Below are positions 1 to 5,622 of a stretch of 5,622 bases of DNA, in pieces. A model generated the notes under the pieces. That model saw nothing but the letters and a program-made list of their open reading frames with translations, was not told the origin of the DNA and did no database searches. Positions within the stretch are counted from its first letter, which is position 1; every line of letters starts with the position of its first letter. The DNA comes from Dechloromonas sp. (lineage in GTDB: Bacteria; Pseudomonadota; Gammaproteobacteria; Burkholderiales; Rhodocyclaceae). The position numbers and the translations under genes were made by a program. The stretch is from assembly GCA_013693915.1 (NCBI GenBank), contig CP059264.1, positions 14,135 through 19,756 of the forward strand, given 5' to 3'.

Positions 1-378
1 ACGAACGACGGCGTCCTGGCCGTTGGCATACAACACGGCGACCTGCTCGACATCGGCCTGGATCGAATCGGCGCCATGGTCGACATCGATCCCCATGACG
101 CTCGAATCGGTGAATTCGCGCTCGAATTCCGAAAGGATGTGATCGATCTCGGCCTGGGTCTTCGGCGCCCCAGGCTTTGCGACGGACGGCGGCGCGCCGG
201 AAACGGACCGGGCTCCGGGCGTGAATTCAAGATCGGGCAACGGATCCCGGGGCTTCTCGGCCTCTTCGGGAGCCCCGGCAGTACGGAATGCCCCCGCCGG
301 AGCAGTAGGCGGCTTCGGGCGCATGATCTCGCCCTGCGGCACCTTCTGAGCTTTCTTCTTGAACAGCGAAAAGACCAT
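1..378 (-). CDS. Conserved hypothetical cytoplasmic protein, N-terminal part (C-terminus outside window)
   Basis: An open frame of 126 codons runs from an ATG at 378 off the left edge without a stop. The start is supported by GAGGTGAG just upstream of the ATG and by a plausible promoter at 403-431. The N-terminus is short and basic (FKKKAQK), followed by a Pro/Ala-rich, probably disordered stretch of about 65 residues. A more ordered acidic segment comes next (about residues 74-126), with IDHILSEFEREF, SSVMGIDVDH and VAVLYANGQDAVVR. There is no signal peptide or membrane segment. The layout (basic start, disordered linker, then a segment ending in a YANGQD-like motif) reminds me of betaproteobacterial proteins annotated as STAS-domain or conserved hypothetical. 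This is memory only, and the domain that would decide it is missing. It lies 45 bp after znuB but probably has its own promoter, so no link to zinc uptake is implied. Confidence 0.75.
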   Translation of the reverse strand, partial: MVFSLFKKKAQKVPQGEIMRPKPPTAPAGAFRTAGAPEEAEKPRDPLPDLEFTPGARSVSGAPPSVAKPGAPKTQAEIDHILSEFEREFTDSSVMGIDVDHGADSIQADVEQVAVLYANGQDAVVR

Positions 379-402
379 ACTCACCTCGAATGCAGAACCC
401 GT

Positions 403-431
403 CTTTTAGCACGCCGCAACGCGTCATGCAA
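403..431 (-). promoter_or_regulatory. Putative sigma70 promoter for the gene starting at 378
   Basis: On the minus strand a TTGCAT -35-like hexamer (431-426) is separated by exactly 17 bp from TAAAAG (408-403). A TG dinucleotide precedes the latter by one base, as in extended -10 elements. The expected transcription start is near 396, giving a leader of about 18 nt that contains the GAGGTGAG ribosome-binding site. The -35 overlaps the znuB stop codon. Only half of the -35 and four of six -10 bases match consensus, so this is a moderate prediction. Confidence 0.35.
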
Positions 432-1188
432 TGATCAAGCCCACAGCAATCAGCAGTAATGCCAGCACCGGTCCGAAAGGCTGGTCCAGCCCGAGGGCGA
501 GCAGGAAGGCGGCGACGTAAGCGCCGAGACCGATCAGCGCCGCGAGAACGAGTCCGCCCCGCCAGCTCCGGGCCCGCCGGAAGGCGATCCACGCCGGCAC
601 GAAGACCAGCGCGAAGCCACCCATGACGCCCATGGCCATCGTCGCCAGCGCGAGCGTCAGCGCGGCGATCAGGTCGAACCCGAAGACCACGGGCCAGGCG
701 CGCAGACGGCGGGCGCTGAAATAGTCGGGATAGACGCGCGCCAGCAGCAGGTGGCGCGACAGGACAGCGAGCGCCGCGCCGCTGAGAGCAACCCACGGCG
801 CGACCAGCATCAGTTGCGCGGTTCCAGAGAAATAGAGCTGGCCGTCAAACAGCGAGTGTCCGAGCTGCTCGGCCAGCGGCTGGTTGGCGGCAAGCAGGAC
901 GGCAACCGCCCAGCCAGCCAGCAGCAGGATGGCGAATGCCGCGCCGCCTGCCAGTCGCCTGGCGAACAGGCGCTTGCCGACGCCGGCGAGCACTGCCGCC
1001 GCCATCCCGCCGAGCGCCGGCGCCAGGCCGCTGACCAGTGCCAGAAGCGCTCCCGCCGCAGCCACATGGGCGTAGGCAAGCGCGGCCAGCCACTCGTCGC
1101 GCAGGCGCAGGAAACAGCCGAGAACCGGCAGGACCAGCGCCAGGCCAAGGCCGGTCAGGAAGGGCAGGAGAAAGAGGTCAGACCACAC
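424..1188 (-). CDS. znuB: Zinc/metal ABC transporter permease, ZnuB-type (ABC-3 family)
   Basis: This is the inner-membrane permease of a zinc (or Mn/Fe) ABC importer, 254 residues, a normal length for the ABC-3 family. It is almost entirely hydrophobic, with about seven to eight predicted membrane helices. The region LGCFLRLRDEWLAALAYAH (about residues 23-41), followed by VAAAGALLA, corresponds to the conserved ABC-3 segment with R, L and an AH-x-G motif. MGVMGGFALVFVPAWIAF near the C-terminus matches the family's conserved G-rich helix ending in PA. I place the start at the GTG at 1188 because GAGG lies six bases upstream (1198-1195) and MWSDLFLLPFLTG then forms a natural N-terminus. An alternative GTG at 1200 would add four residues. 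The gene overlaps the ATPase by 11 bp, implying translational coupling. The frame is intact, unlike the four genes upstream. The substrate is inferred from the ZnuA neighbour. Confidence 0.86.
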   Translation of the reverse strand: MWSDLFLLPFLTGLGLALVLPVLGCFLRLRDEWLAALAYAHVAAAGALLALVSGLAPALGGMAAAVLAGVGKRLFARRLAGGAAFAILLLAGWAVAVLLAANQPLAEQLGHSLFDGQLYFSGTAQLMLVAPWVALSGAALAVLSRHLLLARVYPDYFSARRLRAWPVVFGFDLIAALTLALATMAMGVMGGFALVFVPAWIAFRRARSWRGGLVLAALIGLGAYVAAFLLALGLDQPFGPVLALLLIAVGLIIA

Positions 1189-1744
1189 CGGGAGCCTCAC
1201 GCAAGACGATGACCTGATCGCATACCGTCTCGACGAACTCATGGTCGTGGCTGACGACGACGATACCGGTTCCCGACCCGGCAAGGCCGCGCAGGGCGCC
1301 GGCGAGATGATCGACTCCCGCCGCATCGAGATTGTTGGTCGGCTCGTCGAGCAGGACAAGATCGGCCGGGGCCTGCAGAACTGCCCACAGGGTCAGGTAA
1401 TGCCGCTGCCCACCCGACAGGCGGTCGAGCCGGTCATCGAGGCGCCCGACCAGCCACGGCGGCGTCGGTCAGCGCCAGCAGCTCGCGCCCGCTGAGCGGC
1501 ACGCCTTCAACCGGGGAACATCCTGGGTCTGCAATGCCAGGCGCAACCCGGGGCGCCTCTCGAGGACGCCGGAAAACACCCGCGCCCGGCCGGCCAGCGC
1601 CGACAGCAGTGTCGTCTTGCCAACCCCGTTGGCTCCGGTCAACCCGAGAATCCTGCCCGATTCCAGGACGAATTCCAGCGGCGCCGTGGCCGGCCGCTCC
1701 CAGCCGGCCACCAGCGCGCTGGCGCGGATCAGCAGTTCGCTCAT
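1178..1744 (-). CDS. znuC: Zinc/metal ABC transporter ATP-binding protein, ZnuC-like, with two frame interruptions
   Basis: This is the nucleotide-binding subunit powering the ZnuB permease. The first frame (from ATG 1744) carries the Walker A motif GANGVGKTT (residues 37-45) and a Q-loop LALQTQD (about 69-75). The frame then breaks near the CCCC run at 1513-1516. The segment VEGVPLSGRELLALTDAA reads in a second frame. A second break near 1457-1470 returns to the original frame, which holds LDRLSGGQ (ABC signature), LVLLDEPTNNLD (Walker B and D-loop) and VVVSHDHEFV (H-loop), ending at TGA 1180-1178. The net shift is zero. Every ATPase motif is present and correct, so the protein is probably functional and the sequence erroneous. 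Restored length is about 190 residues, short for ZnuC (usually 220-260), so it looks like a minimal cassette. The start overlaps the znuA stop as ATGA. An uninterrupted reading would truncate at 1469. Confidence 0.82.
1195..1198 (-). promoter_or_regulatory. Ribosome-binding site that favours the GTG start of znuB
   Basis: The minus strand reads GTGAGGCTCCCGGTG. GAGG lies six bases before the GTG at 1188, an ideal spacing, whereas the other candidate GTG at 1200 would contain this site within its own first codons. It sits inside the 3' end of the ATPase gene, just before that gene's TGA at 1180-1178. Confidence 0.5.
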
Positions 1745-2636
1745 TGCAAGGCTTTCGACAGCCGCTGCACGGTGTCGTCGAAGAGACCGAAGAGGTCGCC
1801 GGCCGCGGGCGTTCCGCCGACGGTAAAGGGCAGCATGACCGCCGGGATGCCAGCCCTGCCGGCAATCCACAGGCTGGGCCCGTCGCTCTGGTAGGCAGTG
1901 CGCAGCACCATTTTCGCCGGCGCGTTCTGCTGGCGCGCCAGCAAGGCGCTGAGATGGCCGCTGCTCGGCTCGACCCCGGCTTCGGCTCCAGCGTGCCGGT
2001 TTCCTTCAGGCCCAGCCAGTAACTCAGATAATGGAACGAGGAGTGATGCACCAGCACCGGCACGCCGCGCAGCGGCAGCGCCTCCTTTTCCCAGCGCGCG
2101 ATGGCCGCCCGCCATTTTTCCGCAAAGGCCTGGTAACCCGCTTGATAGGCCGCCACGTTCGATGGATCGAGTTCTCCCATGCGCGCAGCCAGCGCCTCGC
2201 CGATCCGGAACAGGTTGCGCGGGTCGAGCTGGATGTGCGGATTGCCGGCGGCATGAACGTCGCCCTGGGAACGATCGACCACCACCGGCACATCGAGCAG
2301 CGTTACGAAGCGCGCGGCTTCGAAATGGCCGGGCCGGCCTGGCTGGATGCCGGCGTTGCCCGAGTCACGGATGACCAGCGGCAGCCAGCCGACCTCGAGG
2401 TCGGCGCCGGTCGCCACCACCAGGTCGGCGCGCCGCGCCTGGGCGAGCAACGATGGCCGCGCCTGGATCCGGTGCGGATCCTGGAGGGCGGTGGTCGCGA
2501 CAAACACGCTGACCTTGTCGCCGCCGATCTCGCGGACCAGCGCGCCCCACTCCGGCACCGTAGCGAAAACCTGCAGGGCGGCCACGGCGGGAACGCTGGC
2601 GGCCGCCAGCAGCAGCGTCATCAATAGCCTGATCAT
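1741..2636 (-). CDS. znuA: Periplasmic zinc/metal-binding protein, ZnuA-type (cluster A-I), frame interrupted once
   Basis: This is the substrate-binding protein that delivers metal to ZnuB/ZnuC. The start ATG at 2636 follows TGAGG nine bases upstream; the GAGG overlaps the barrel gene's stop. Residues 1-20 form a signal peptide (hydrophobic core MTLLLAAASV, likely cleavage after AVAA). Family motifs run in order: ATVPEWGALVREIGGDKV (26-42), DPHRIQARPS with H55, NPHIQLDPRN with H134, VHHSSFHYLSYWLGL with H198 (spaced H-x4-Y as in the family), then SDGPSLWIAGRAG with D252 and LPFTVGG. A His at the third ligand position is typical of zinc rather than manganese binders, where it is Glu. There is no His-rich loop as in E. 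coli ZnuA. At the minus-strand GGGG run 1977-1974 the frame changes: residues up to EPKPG read in one frame, VEPSSGHLSALLARQQ onward in another. One restored G gives 298 residues, a normal length. Read literally, the first frame runs on as nonsense into the ATPase gene. Confidence 0.85.
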
Positions 2637-2647
2637 TGTCGTTTTCC

Positions 2648-4072
2648 TCAGAACTTGTGGGCGCCATGAGCACCGAGGCTCATGATGTACTGGACGATCC
2701 ACTGATTGTCGATGATCCCGGCCATCGATCTGTCCTGCGCAAACTGCAGGCGGAGCCGTGAAAACTCGCTCCAGCTATAGTCGACCATTGCCGTCGCCCG
2801 CTTCGGCCGGTAGTCCTCGACCACCAGATTCGCCGCGTTGGCGCCGAGGCTCTGGCGGCCGCTGTCGAGCTGGTCGTAGCGCAGCCCGGCACGCCACTCG
2901 GGTGTGAACTGGAAGACGCCCTGCGCATACCAGCCGCTCTGCCGGGTATTGTAATTGCCCGTCACCGCATCGCCCGCCGCCAGCGGATCGCAGGCGCTGC
3001 CGAGGCCGGTGCAGGTCAGGTCACCCTTGTCCTGACGCCAGAAATACTCGGTCTGGAACTTGAAATTCCGGTACTTGGGGTTGCCGTCGGGCGCCCATTT
3101 CCAGACGAAATCGGCCAGCCAGGTCGAGGTATCTCCAGTGAACGTCGCCTGTGCCGGCAGGCCGCTGCTATCGACGAAGTCGCCCTGCCGGTCATCCGCC
3201 GAGGTCTTGAGGTAGGACACGCCCGCCCGCCAACTGTTCGAGACGCCAAGGTCGTCGCCGACATGGGCATACAGCGCCCAGGCGCCGACACCATTCTTGT
3301 TCCTGTCGGTTCCCGGAAGTTCGCACCGCGCCCGACTTCGGCGCCGAATTCCACGAACAGCGGCGTCGGAGCCAGCCACTTGAGTTGTACCCCGTCCTCC
3401 CGGAAGCTGGCCTCGGGGCCGAACATCGCGACATACATCCACGGCGCGTTGGCAAAATCCCACTGATGCGGATGCTGCTCGTTCAGGTAGCCGATGCCCG
3501 AGCGATAGCGCCCGCCCTTGACGCCGATGCCGTGACCGATCGCCGTTGACTGGAACCAGGCCTCCTCCACTCCGACCTCGCCGTCGTTGACGGCAAAAAT
3601 TGCCCGCCCGCGCCAGTAAGCGTCGATGCTGCCGCCGATGACCAGTTCGGTTTCGTTGATCGAAAACCCACGCAGGTTGTCGAGCGGGTTCGGCCAGAAG
3701 CCGGCAATGCGACGATTGGGAATGTCCTTCGTGTTCACGTACTGTCCCTGCAGGATCAGCGAGATTTCCGGGTTGAAGGCGTTCGCCGCCGCGGCGACGG
3801 CCCGGACAGGCCCGGTCGCGGTCTCACCCGCCGGCGTTGGCGCAGGTGGCGCGCCGGACCCGGTCGCGGCTGTCGCAGGCGGAACCGCCGCCGGCGCGGC
3901 AGTCCTCGCTTCGGCTTCGGCCAGCTTTTTCGAGGGCGGTGATCCGCTGCTCGTAGGTCTTCTTCATCTCGTCGATCTGGCTGCGGATGGCTGCAAGATC
4001 GGCGTCGTCGGCCGCCTGCGCGCCGCACGATGCGGCAAGCAGGGCAGCCAAGGCAAGTGGCTTGTTCATCAT
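2648..4072 (-). CDS. Outer-membrane beta-barrel (porin-like) protein of the zinc-uptake locus, with two frame interruptions
   Basis: This is a probable outer-membrane channel, about 474 residues once the frame is restored. ATG 4072 (or 4069) is preceded by AGGAG at six (or nine) bases. A signal peptide (KPLALAALLAASCGAQA) is followed by a coiled-coil segment (LAAIRSQIDEMKKTYEQRI), an Ala/Pro-rich linker and then the barrel. The barrel begins NPEISLILQGQY and has alternating aromatic and glycine strands such as LVIGGSIDAYWRGRAIF, VKGGRYRSGIGYL and GVQLKWLAPTPLFVEFGAE. It ends in QYIMSLGAHGAHKF with the C-terminal Phe used by the Bam machinery. The frame breaks at an A5 run (3930-3926) and at CC before GGG (3316-3315). 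The shifts cancel. I recall similar barrels beside zinc ABC genes in Rhodocyclales, sometimes labelled TonB-dependent receptor. I see no plug domain or TonB box, so a porin-like role fits better. Metal specificity is inferred from the znu neighbours 11 bp downstream. Confidence 0.8.
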
Positions 4073-4078
4073 GGAGTT

Positions 4079-4083
4079 CTCCT
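4079..4083 (-). promoter_or_regulatory. Ribosome-binding site of the outer-membrane barrel gene
   Basis: AGGAG on the minus strand (4083-4079) lies six bases before ATG 4072 and nine before ATG 4069, so both tandem ATGs are usable. Its first two bases are also the end of one arm of the inverted repeat at 4082-4153. Confidence 0.6.
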
Positions 4084-4153
4084 GAAAACGCAAAGGACAC
4101 GACCGCCGGCTCGATGGCCGTTGCGGTCAACAGTCAAGAAGGGGCGTTTTCAG
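4082..4153. repeat. Perfect 10-bp inverted repeat around the gap before the barrel gene
   Basis: The plus strand has CTGAAAACGC at 4082-4091 and its exact reverse complement GCGTTTTCAG at 4144-4153, with 52 bases between. The right arm overlaps a 13-bp palindrome, GTTTTC-A-GAAAAC, at 4146-4158. In the transcript one arm lies in the last codons of the small gene and the other touches the Shine-Dalgarno site of the barrel gene. Pairing could therefore tie translation of the barrel to ribosomes finishing the small gene. Arms of this length at this distance can occur by chance about once in a few windows of this size, so function is unproven. Confidence 0.4.
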
Positions 4154-4429
4154 AAAACAGGCGGGCCGCGCTGCTGGGCGGCAGGCGGCGGAAAAGCGCG
4201 GCGCTCAGGCGTGTGCAGCGCTTCGCGAACGAACCCCGGCACTGCGGGGGCGGCAAGGCAACCAGCGCCGGTAGCGCCGCGCCGAGATCGTGGGCGGCGA
4301 GGCACAGCTCGCAGACGTGGCCCGGCAGCCCGTTGTCATGGTCCGCCGCATGACCGACGGCATGCCCCCCGCCACCAGATGGGCGAACAGGAGAACGGCA
4401 ACGAGCAGGAGTCGGCGCAACGGATTCAC
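4134..4429 (-). CDS. Small exported His/Cys-rich protein, frame interrupted once
   Basis: This gene starts at GTG 4429 (the preceding in-frame codons reach a TAG at 4441-4439, so no longer start exists) and ends at TGA 4136-4134, giving about 98 residues. Residues 1-22 are a signal peptide or membrane anchor (basic NPLRR, then LLLVAVLLFAHLVAGG). At the G6 run 4370-4365 the frame must shift by one missing base. It then reads HAVGHAADHDNG and GHVCELCLAAHDLGAALPAL, with His 23, 27, 31, 38 and 47 and Cys 40 and 43. The CxxC with clustered His suggests periplasmic metal binding. I recall similar short HVCELC proteins next to zinc-uptake barrels in Rhodocyclales, and DUF2946 is a possible but unconfirmed family. 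The unshifted frame gives an Arg/Ser-rich tail without these motifs, which argues for the shifted reading. No clear Shine-Dalgarno precedes the GTG. It is probably the first gene of the locus. Confidence 0.62.
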
Positions 4430-4552
4430 GCCGCGATTCTAACCCCGATCATCGATCCAGGCGGTCGCCGCGTGCGGCAAGCGGCAGACAGGGGAACAGG
4501 CCTCATCTTCATCTTGAGCGAACGCCCGCAGCCGTTTGCAGTACCCCGGCGC
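4430..4552 (-). promoter_or_regulatory. Intergenic gap between mgtE and the zinc locus; possible -10 at 4436-4441
   Basis: This is the longest gap in the window and the natural place for the operon promoter. On the minus strand TAGAAT (4441-4436) is a good -10 match, but no -35-like hexamer stands 16-18 bp upstream. A start about seven bases downstream would fall on the GTG codon itself, which would make the message leaderless and fits the missing ribosome-binding site. Just upstream lies GATCGATGATC (4457-4447). I see no AT-rich Zur-type palindrome and no strong hairpin with a T-run that would terminate mgtE, only a weak GCCGC/GCGGC pair near 4466-4480. Confidence 0.25.
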
Positions 4553-5622
4553 CTACAGCTTGAAGATCCAGGTCGCGATCACGAAGTAGTTGAGGACCCC
4601 GAGGATGTCGATGGCGGTGGTCACGAACGGGCCGGTGGCGACCGCCGGGTCGACCTTGATGCGCTGGAACAGCATCGGCAGCAGCACGGCCAGCAGCGCG
4701 GCGCCGGTCATGTTGCCGAGGATGGTCAGGCCGACGACCTCGCCGAGCGCCAGGCTGTTGTGCATGAACCAGCCATAGATGCCGAGGATAACGCCATAGA
4801 AGCAGCCGAGCAGGACGCCGACGCGAAACTCCTTGAAGACGACCGGCACCGTGTCGCGGACATCGATCGCGCCGGTTGCCAGACCGCGAACGGCGACGGT
4901 CGCCGACTGGACGCCTACGTTGCCAGCCATGCCCATCACCACCGGCAGGAAGGCACTGAGCACCAGAACCTCGGCGAGGATCTCATGGTAGGCCCCGACC
5001 ACGCCGGTCGCCGCGAGGCCGCCAACGAACGCGGCGAGCAGCCACGGCAGACGGATCCAGGCGATCTTGAAGGCGGAATGGGTCAGCGTTTCCGACTCGC
5101 TGGTGCCCGCCATCTTCAGCATGTCCCGGGTCGTTTCTTCCTCGATGACGTCGATCACGTCATCGACCGTAACCATGCCGACCAGGACATTGTCGGCATC
5201 AACCACGGGGACGGCAAGCAGGCGGTACTTGTCGACCAGCAGGGCGACCGTGGTCTGGTCAGCGTCGGTGGTCACACTCATCACGCGCCGGTTCATGATG
5301 TTGTGGAGCACCGTGCTCGGGCGCGACAACAACAGCTGCCGCAGCGAGACGACGCCCACCAGCCGGCCGTCCTCGTCAGTCAGGTAGAGATAGAAGACCA
5401 TCTCGACGGCTTCGCGGCTGCGGATGTTCTCGATCGCCTGCTCGACGGTGAGGCTGTGCGGCAGCGAGAAGATATCGGTGGTCATGATGCCGCCGGCGCT
5501 GTCCGGGTCGTACTTGAGCAGGCTTTCGACTTCCGACTTGCTGTCGCGGCCGAGCAGGGCCATCAGTTCGGCGCGTTGATCTTCGGGCAGATCGCCGATG
5601 AGGTCGGCGAGGTCGTCCGGGG
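4553..5622 (-). CDS. mgtE: Magnesium channel/transporter MgtE, C-terminal part (5' end outside window)
   Basis: This is an inner-membrane Mg2+ channel gated by its cytoplasmic domains. The frame stays open to the right edge, beyond the internal ATG at 5563, so that ATG is not the true start. About 355 of the usual 450-480 residues are present. In fragment numbering, residues 1-40 are the end of the helical N domain (LADLIGDLPEDQRAELMALLG). Two CBS repeats follow (about 46-105 and 108-165: IMTTDIFSLPHSLTVEQAI, then IMNRRVMSVTTDADQTTVAL and VGMVTVDDVIDVI). The five-helix membrane domain starts near 185, with the family signature LPVVMGMAGNVGVQSATVA (226-244), GNMTGAALLA and DPAVATGPFVTTAIDILG, whose Asp338 corresponds to the pore Asp of characterised MgtE. 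The stop is TAG 4555-4553. No frame damage is seen. The substrate may include other divalent cations, but Mg2+ is the usual one. Confidence 0.95.
   Translation of the reverse strand, partial: PDDLADLIGDLPEDQRAELMALLGRDSKSEVESLLKYDPDSAGGIMTTDIFSLPHSLTVEQAIENIRSREAVEMVFYLYLTDEDGRLVGVVSLRQLLLSRPSTVLHNIMNRRVMSVTTDADQTTVALLVDKYRLLAVPVVDADNVLVGMVTVDDVIDVIEEETTRDMLKMAGTSESETLTHSAFKIAWIRLPWLLAAFVGGLAATGVVGAYHEILAEVLVLSAFLPVVMGMAGNVGVQSATVAVRGLATGAIDVRDTVPVVFKEFRVGVLLGCFYGVILGIYGWFMHNSLALGEVVGLTILGNMTGAALLAVLLPMLFQRIKVDPAVATGPFVTTAIDILGVLNYFVIATWIFKL

Noticed and set aside
76..459. Plus-strand frame of 127 codons
   Set aside because: It is Arg-rich and antisense to the gene at 1-378, which has a good ribosome-binding site and promoter.
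751..1212. Plus-strand frame of 153 codons
   Set aside because: It is antisense to znuB, Gln/Arg-rich as expected for the complement of a Leu/Ala-rich membrane gene, and has no ribosome-binding site or recognisable motif.
2031..2627. Plus-strand frame of 198 codons
   Set aside because: It is an antisense shadow of znuA, whose motifs and signal peptide are clear on the other strand.
1434..2702. A single 422-residue coding frame
   Set aside because: Only residues from the ATG at 2636 to about 1974 are ZnuA. The N-terminal extension overlaps the barrel gene's end, and the C-terminal part is an out-of-frame reading of znuA and the ATPase.
3921..3935. Programmed ribosomal frameshifting at GAAAAAGC in the barrel gene
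   Set aside because: The run has only five A, does not form a heptamer in the needed frame, and the required shift is a skipped base. Five other breaks nearby with no common signal make indel error simpler.
4466..4480. Terminator after mgtE
   Set aside because: The GCCGC/GCGGC pair has a two-base loop and no following T-run on the minus strand.
4430..4552. Zur-binding palindrome upstream of the locus
   Set aside because: Nothing resembling the AT-rich GTTATA-N-TATAAC type core is present in this GC-rich gap; regulation by Zur cannot be shown from this sequence.

Overview
The window is GC-rich and all six genes lie on the minus strand. The gene content points to a Gram-negative betaproteobacterium, probably of the Rhodocyclales / Candidatus Accumulibacter type. 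That placement is inferred from remembered relatives of the outer-membrane barrel and of the partial gene at the left edge; it was not searched.

Reading in the direction of transcription (right to left), the first gene is the C-terminal three quarters of an MgtE-type Mg2+ channel (4553-5622, 5' end outside the window). A 123-bp gap follows. Then comes a compact metal-uptake locus: a small exported His/Cys-rich protein (4134-4429), an outer-membrane beta-barrel with an N-terminal coiled coil (2648-4072), a ZnuA-type periplasmic metal-binding protein (1741-2636), a short ZnuC-like ABC ATPase (1178-1744) and a ZnuB-type ABC-3 permease (424-1188). Gaps between these genes are 61, 11, -4 and -11 bp, so they look like one operon. 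Last is the start of an unrecognised cytoplasmic protein (1-378) with its own likely promoter.

The inferred logic is that the barrel passes metal (most likely zinc, judged by the HHH+D ligand set of the binding protein) through the outer membrane. ZnuA captures it in the periplasm, and ZnuB/ZnuC carry it across the inner membrane. The small CxxC/His protein may be a periplasmic metal-handling accessory.

The most striking property is that four adjacent genes are each interrupted by reading-frame shifts, six in all between about 1457 and 4370. Five lie in or beside short single-base runs, and each gene reads cleanly through to family-like sequence once the frame is restored. The flanking genes are intact. 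This pattern looks more like indel errors in the read or assembly than gene decay, and it would make an automatic annotation of this locus badly wrong. I found no CRISPR array, tRNA, rRNA or insertion sequence, and I see no convincing novel multi-gene system beyond the zinc-uptake cluster with its extra outer-membrane and His/Cys-rich components.
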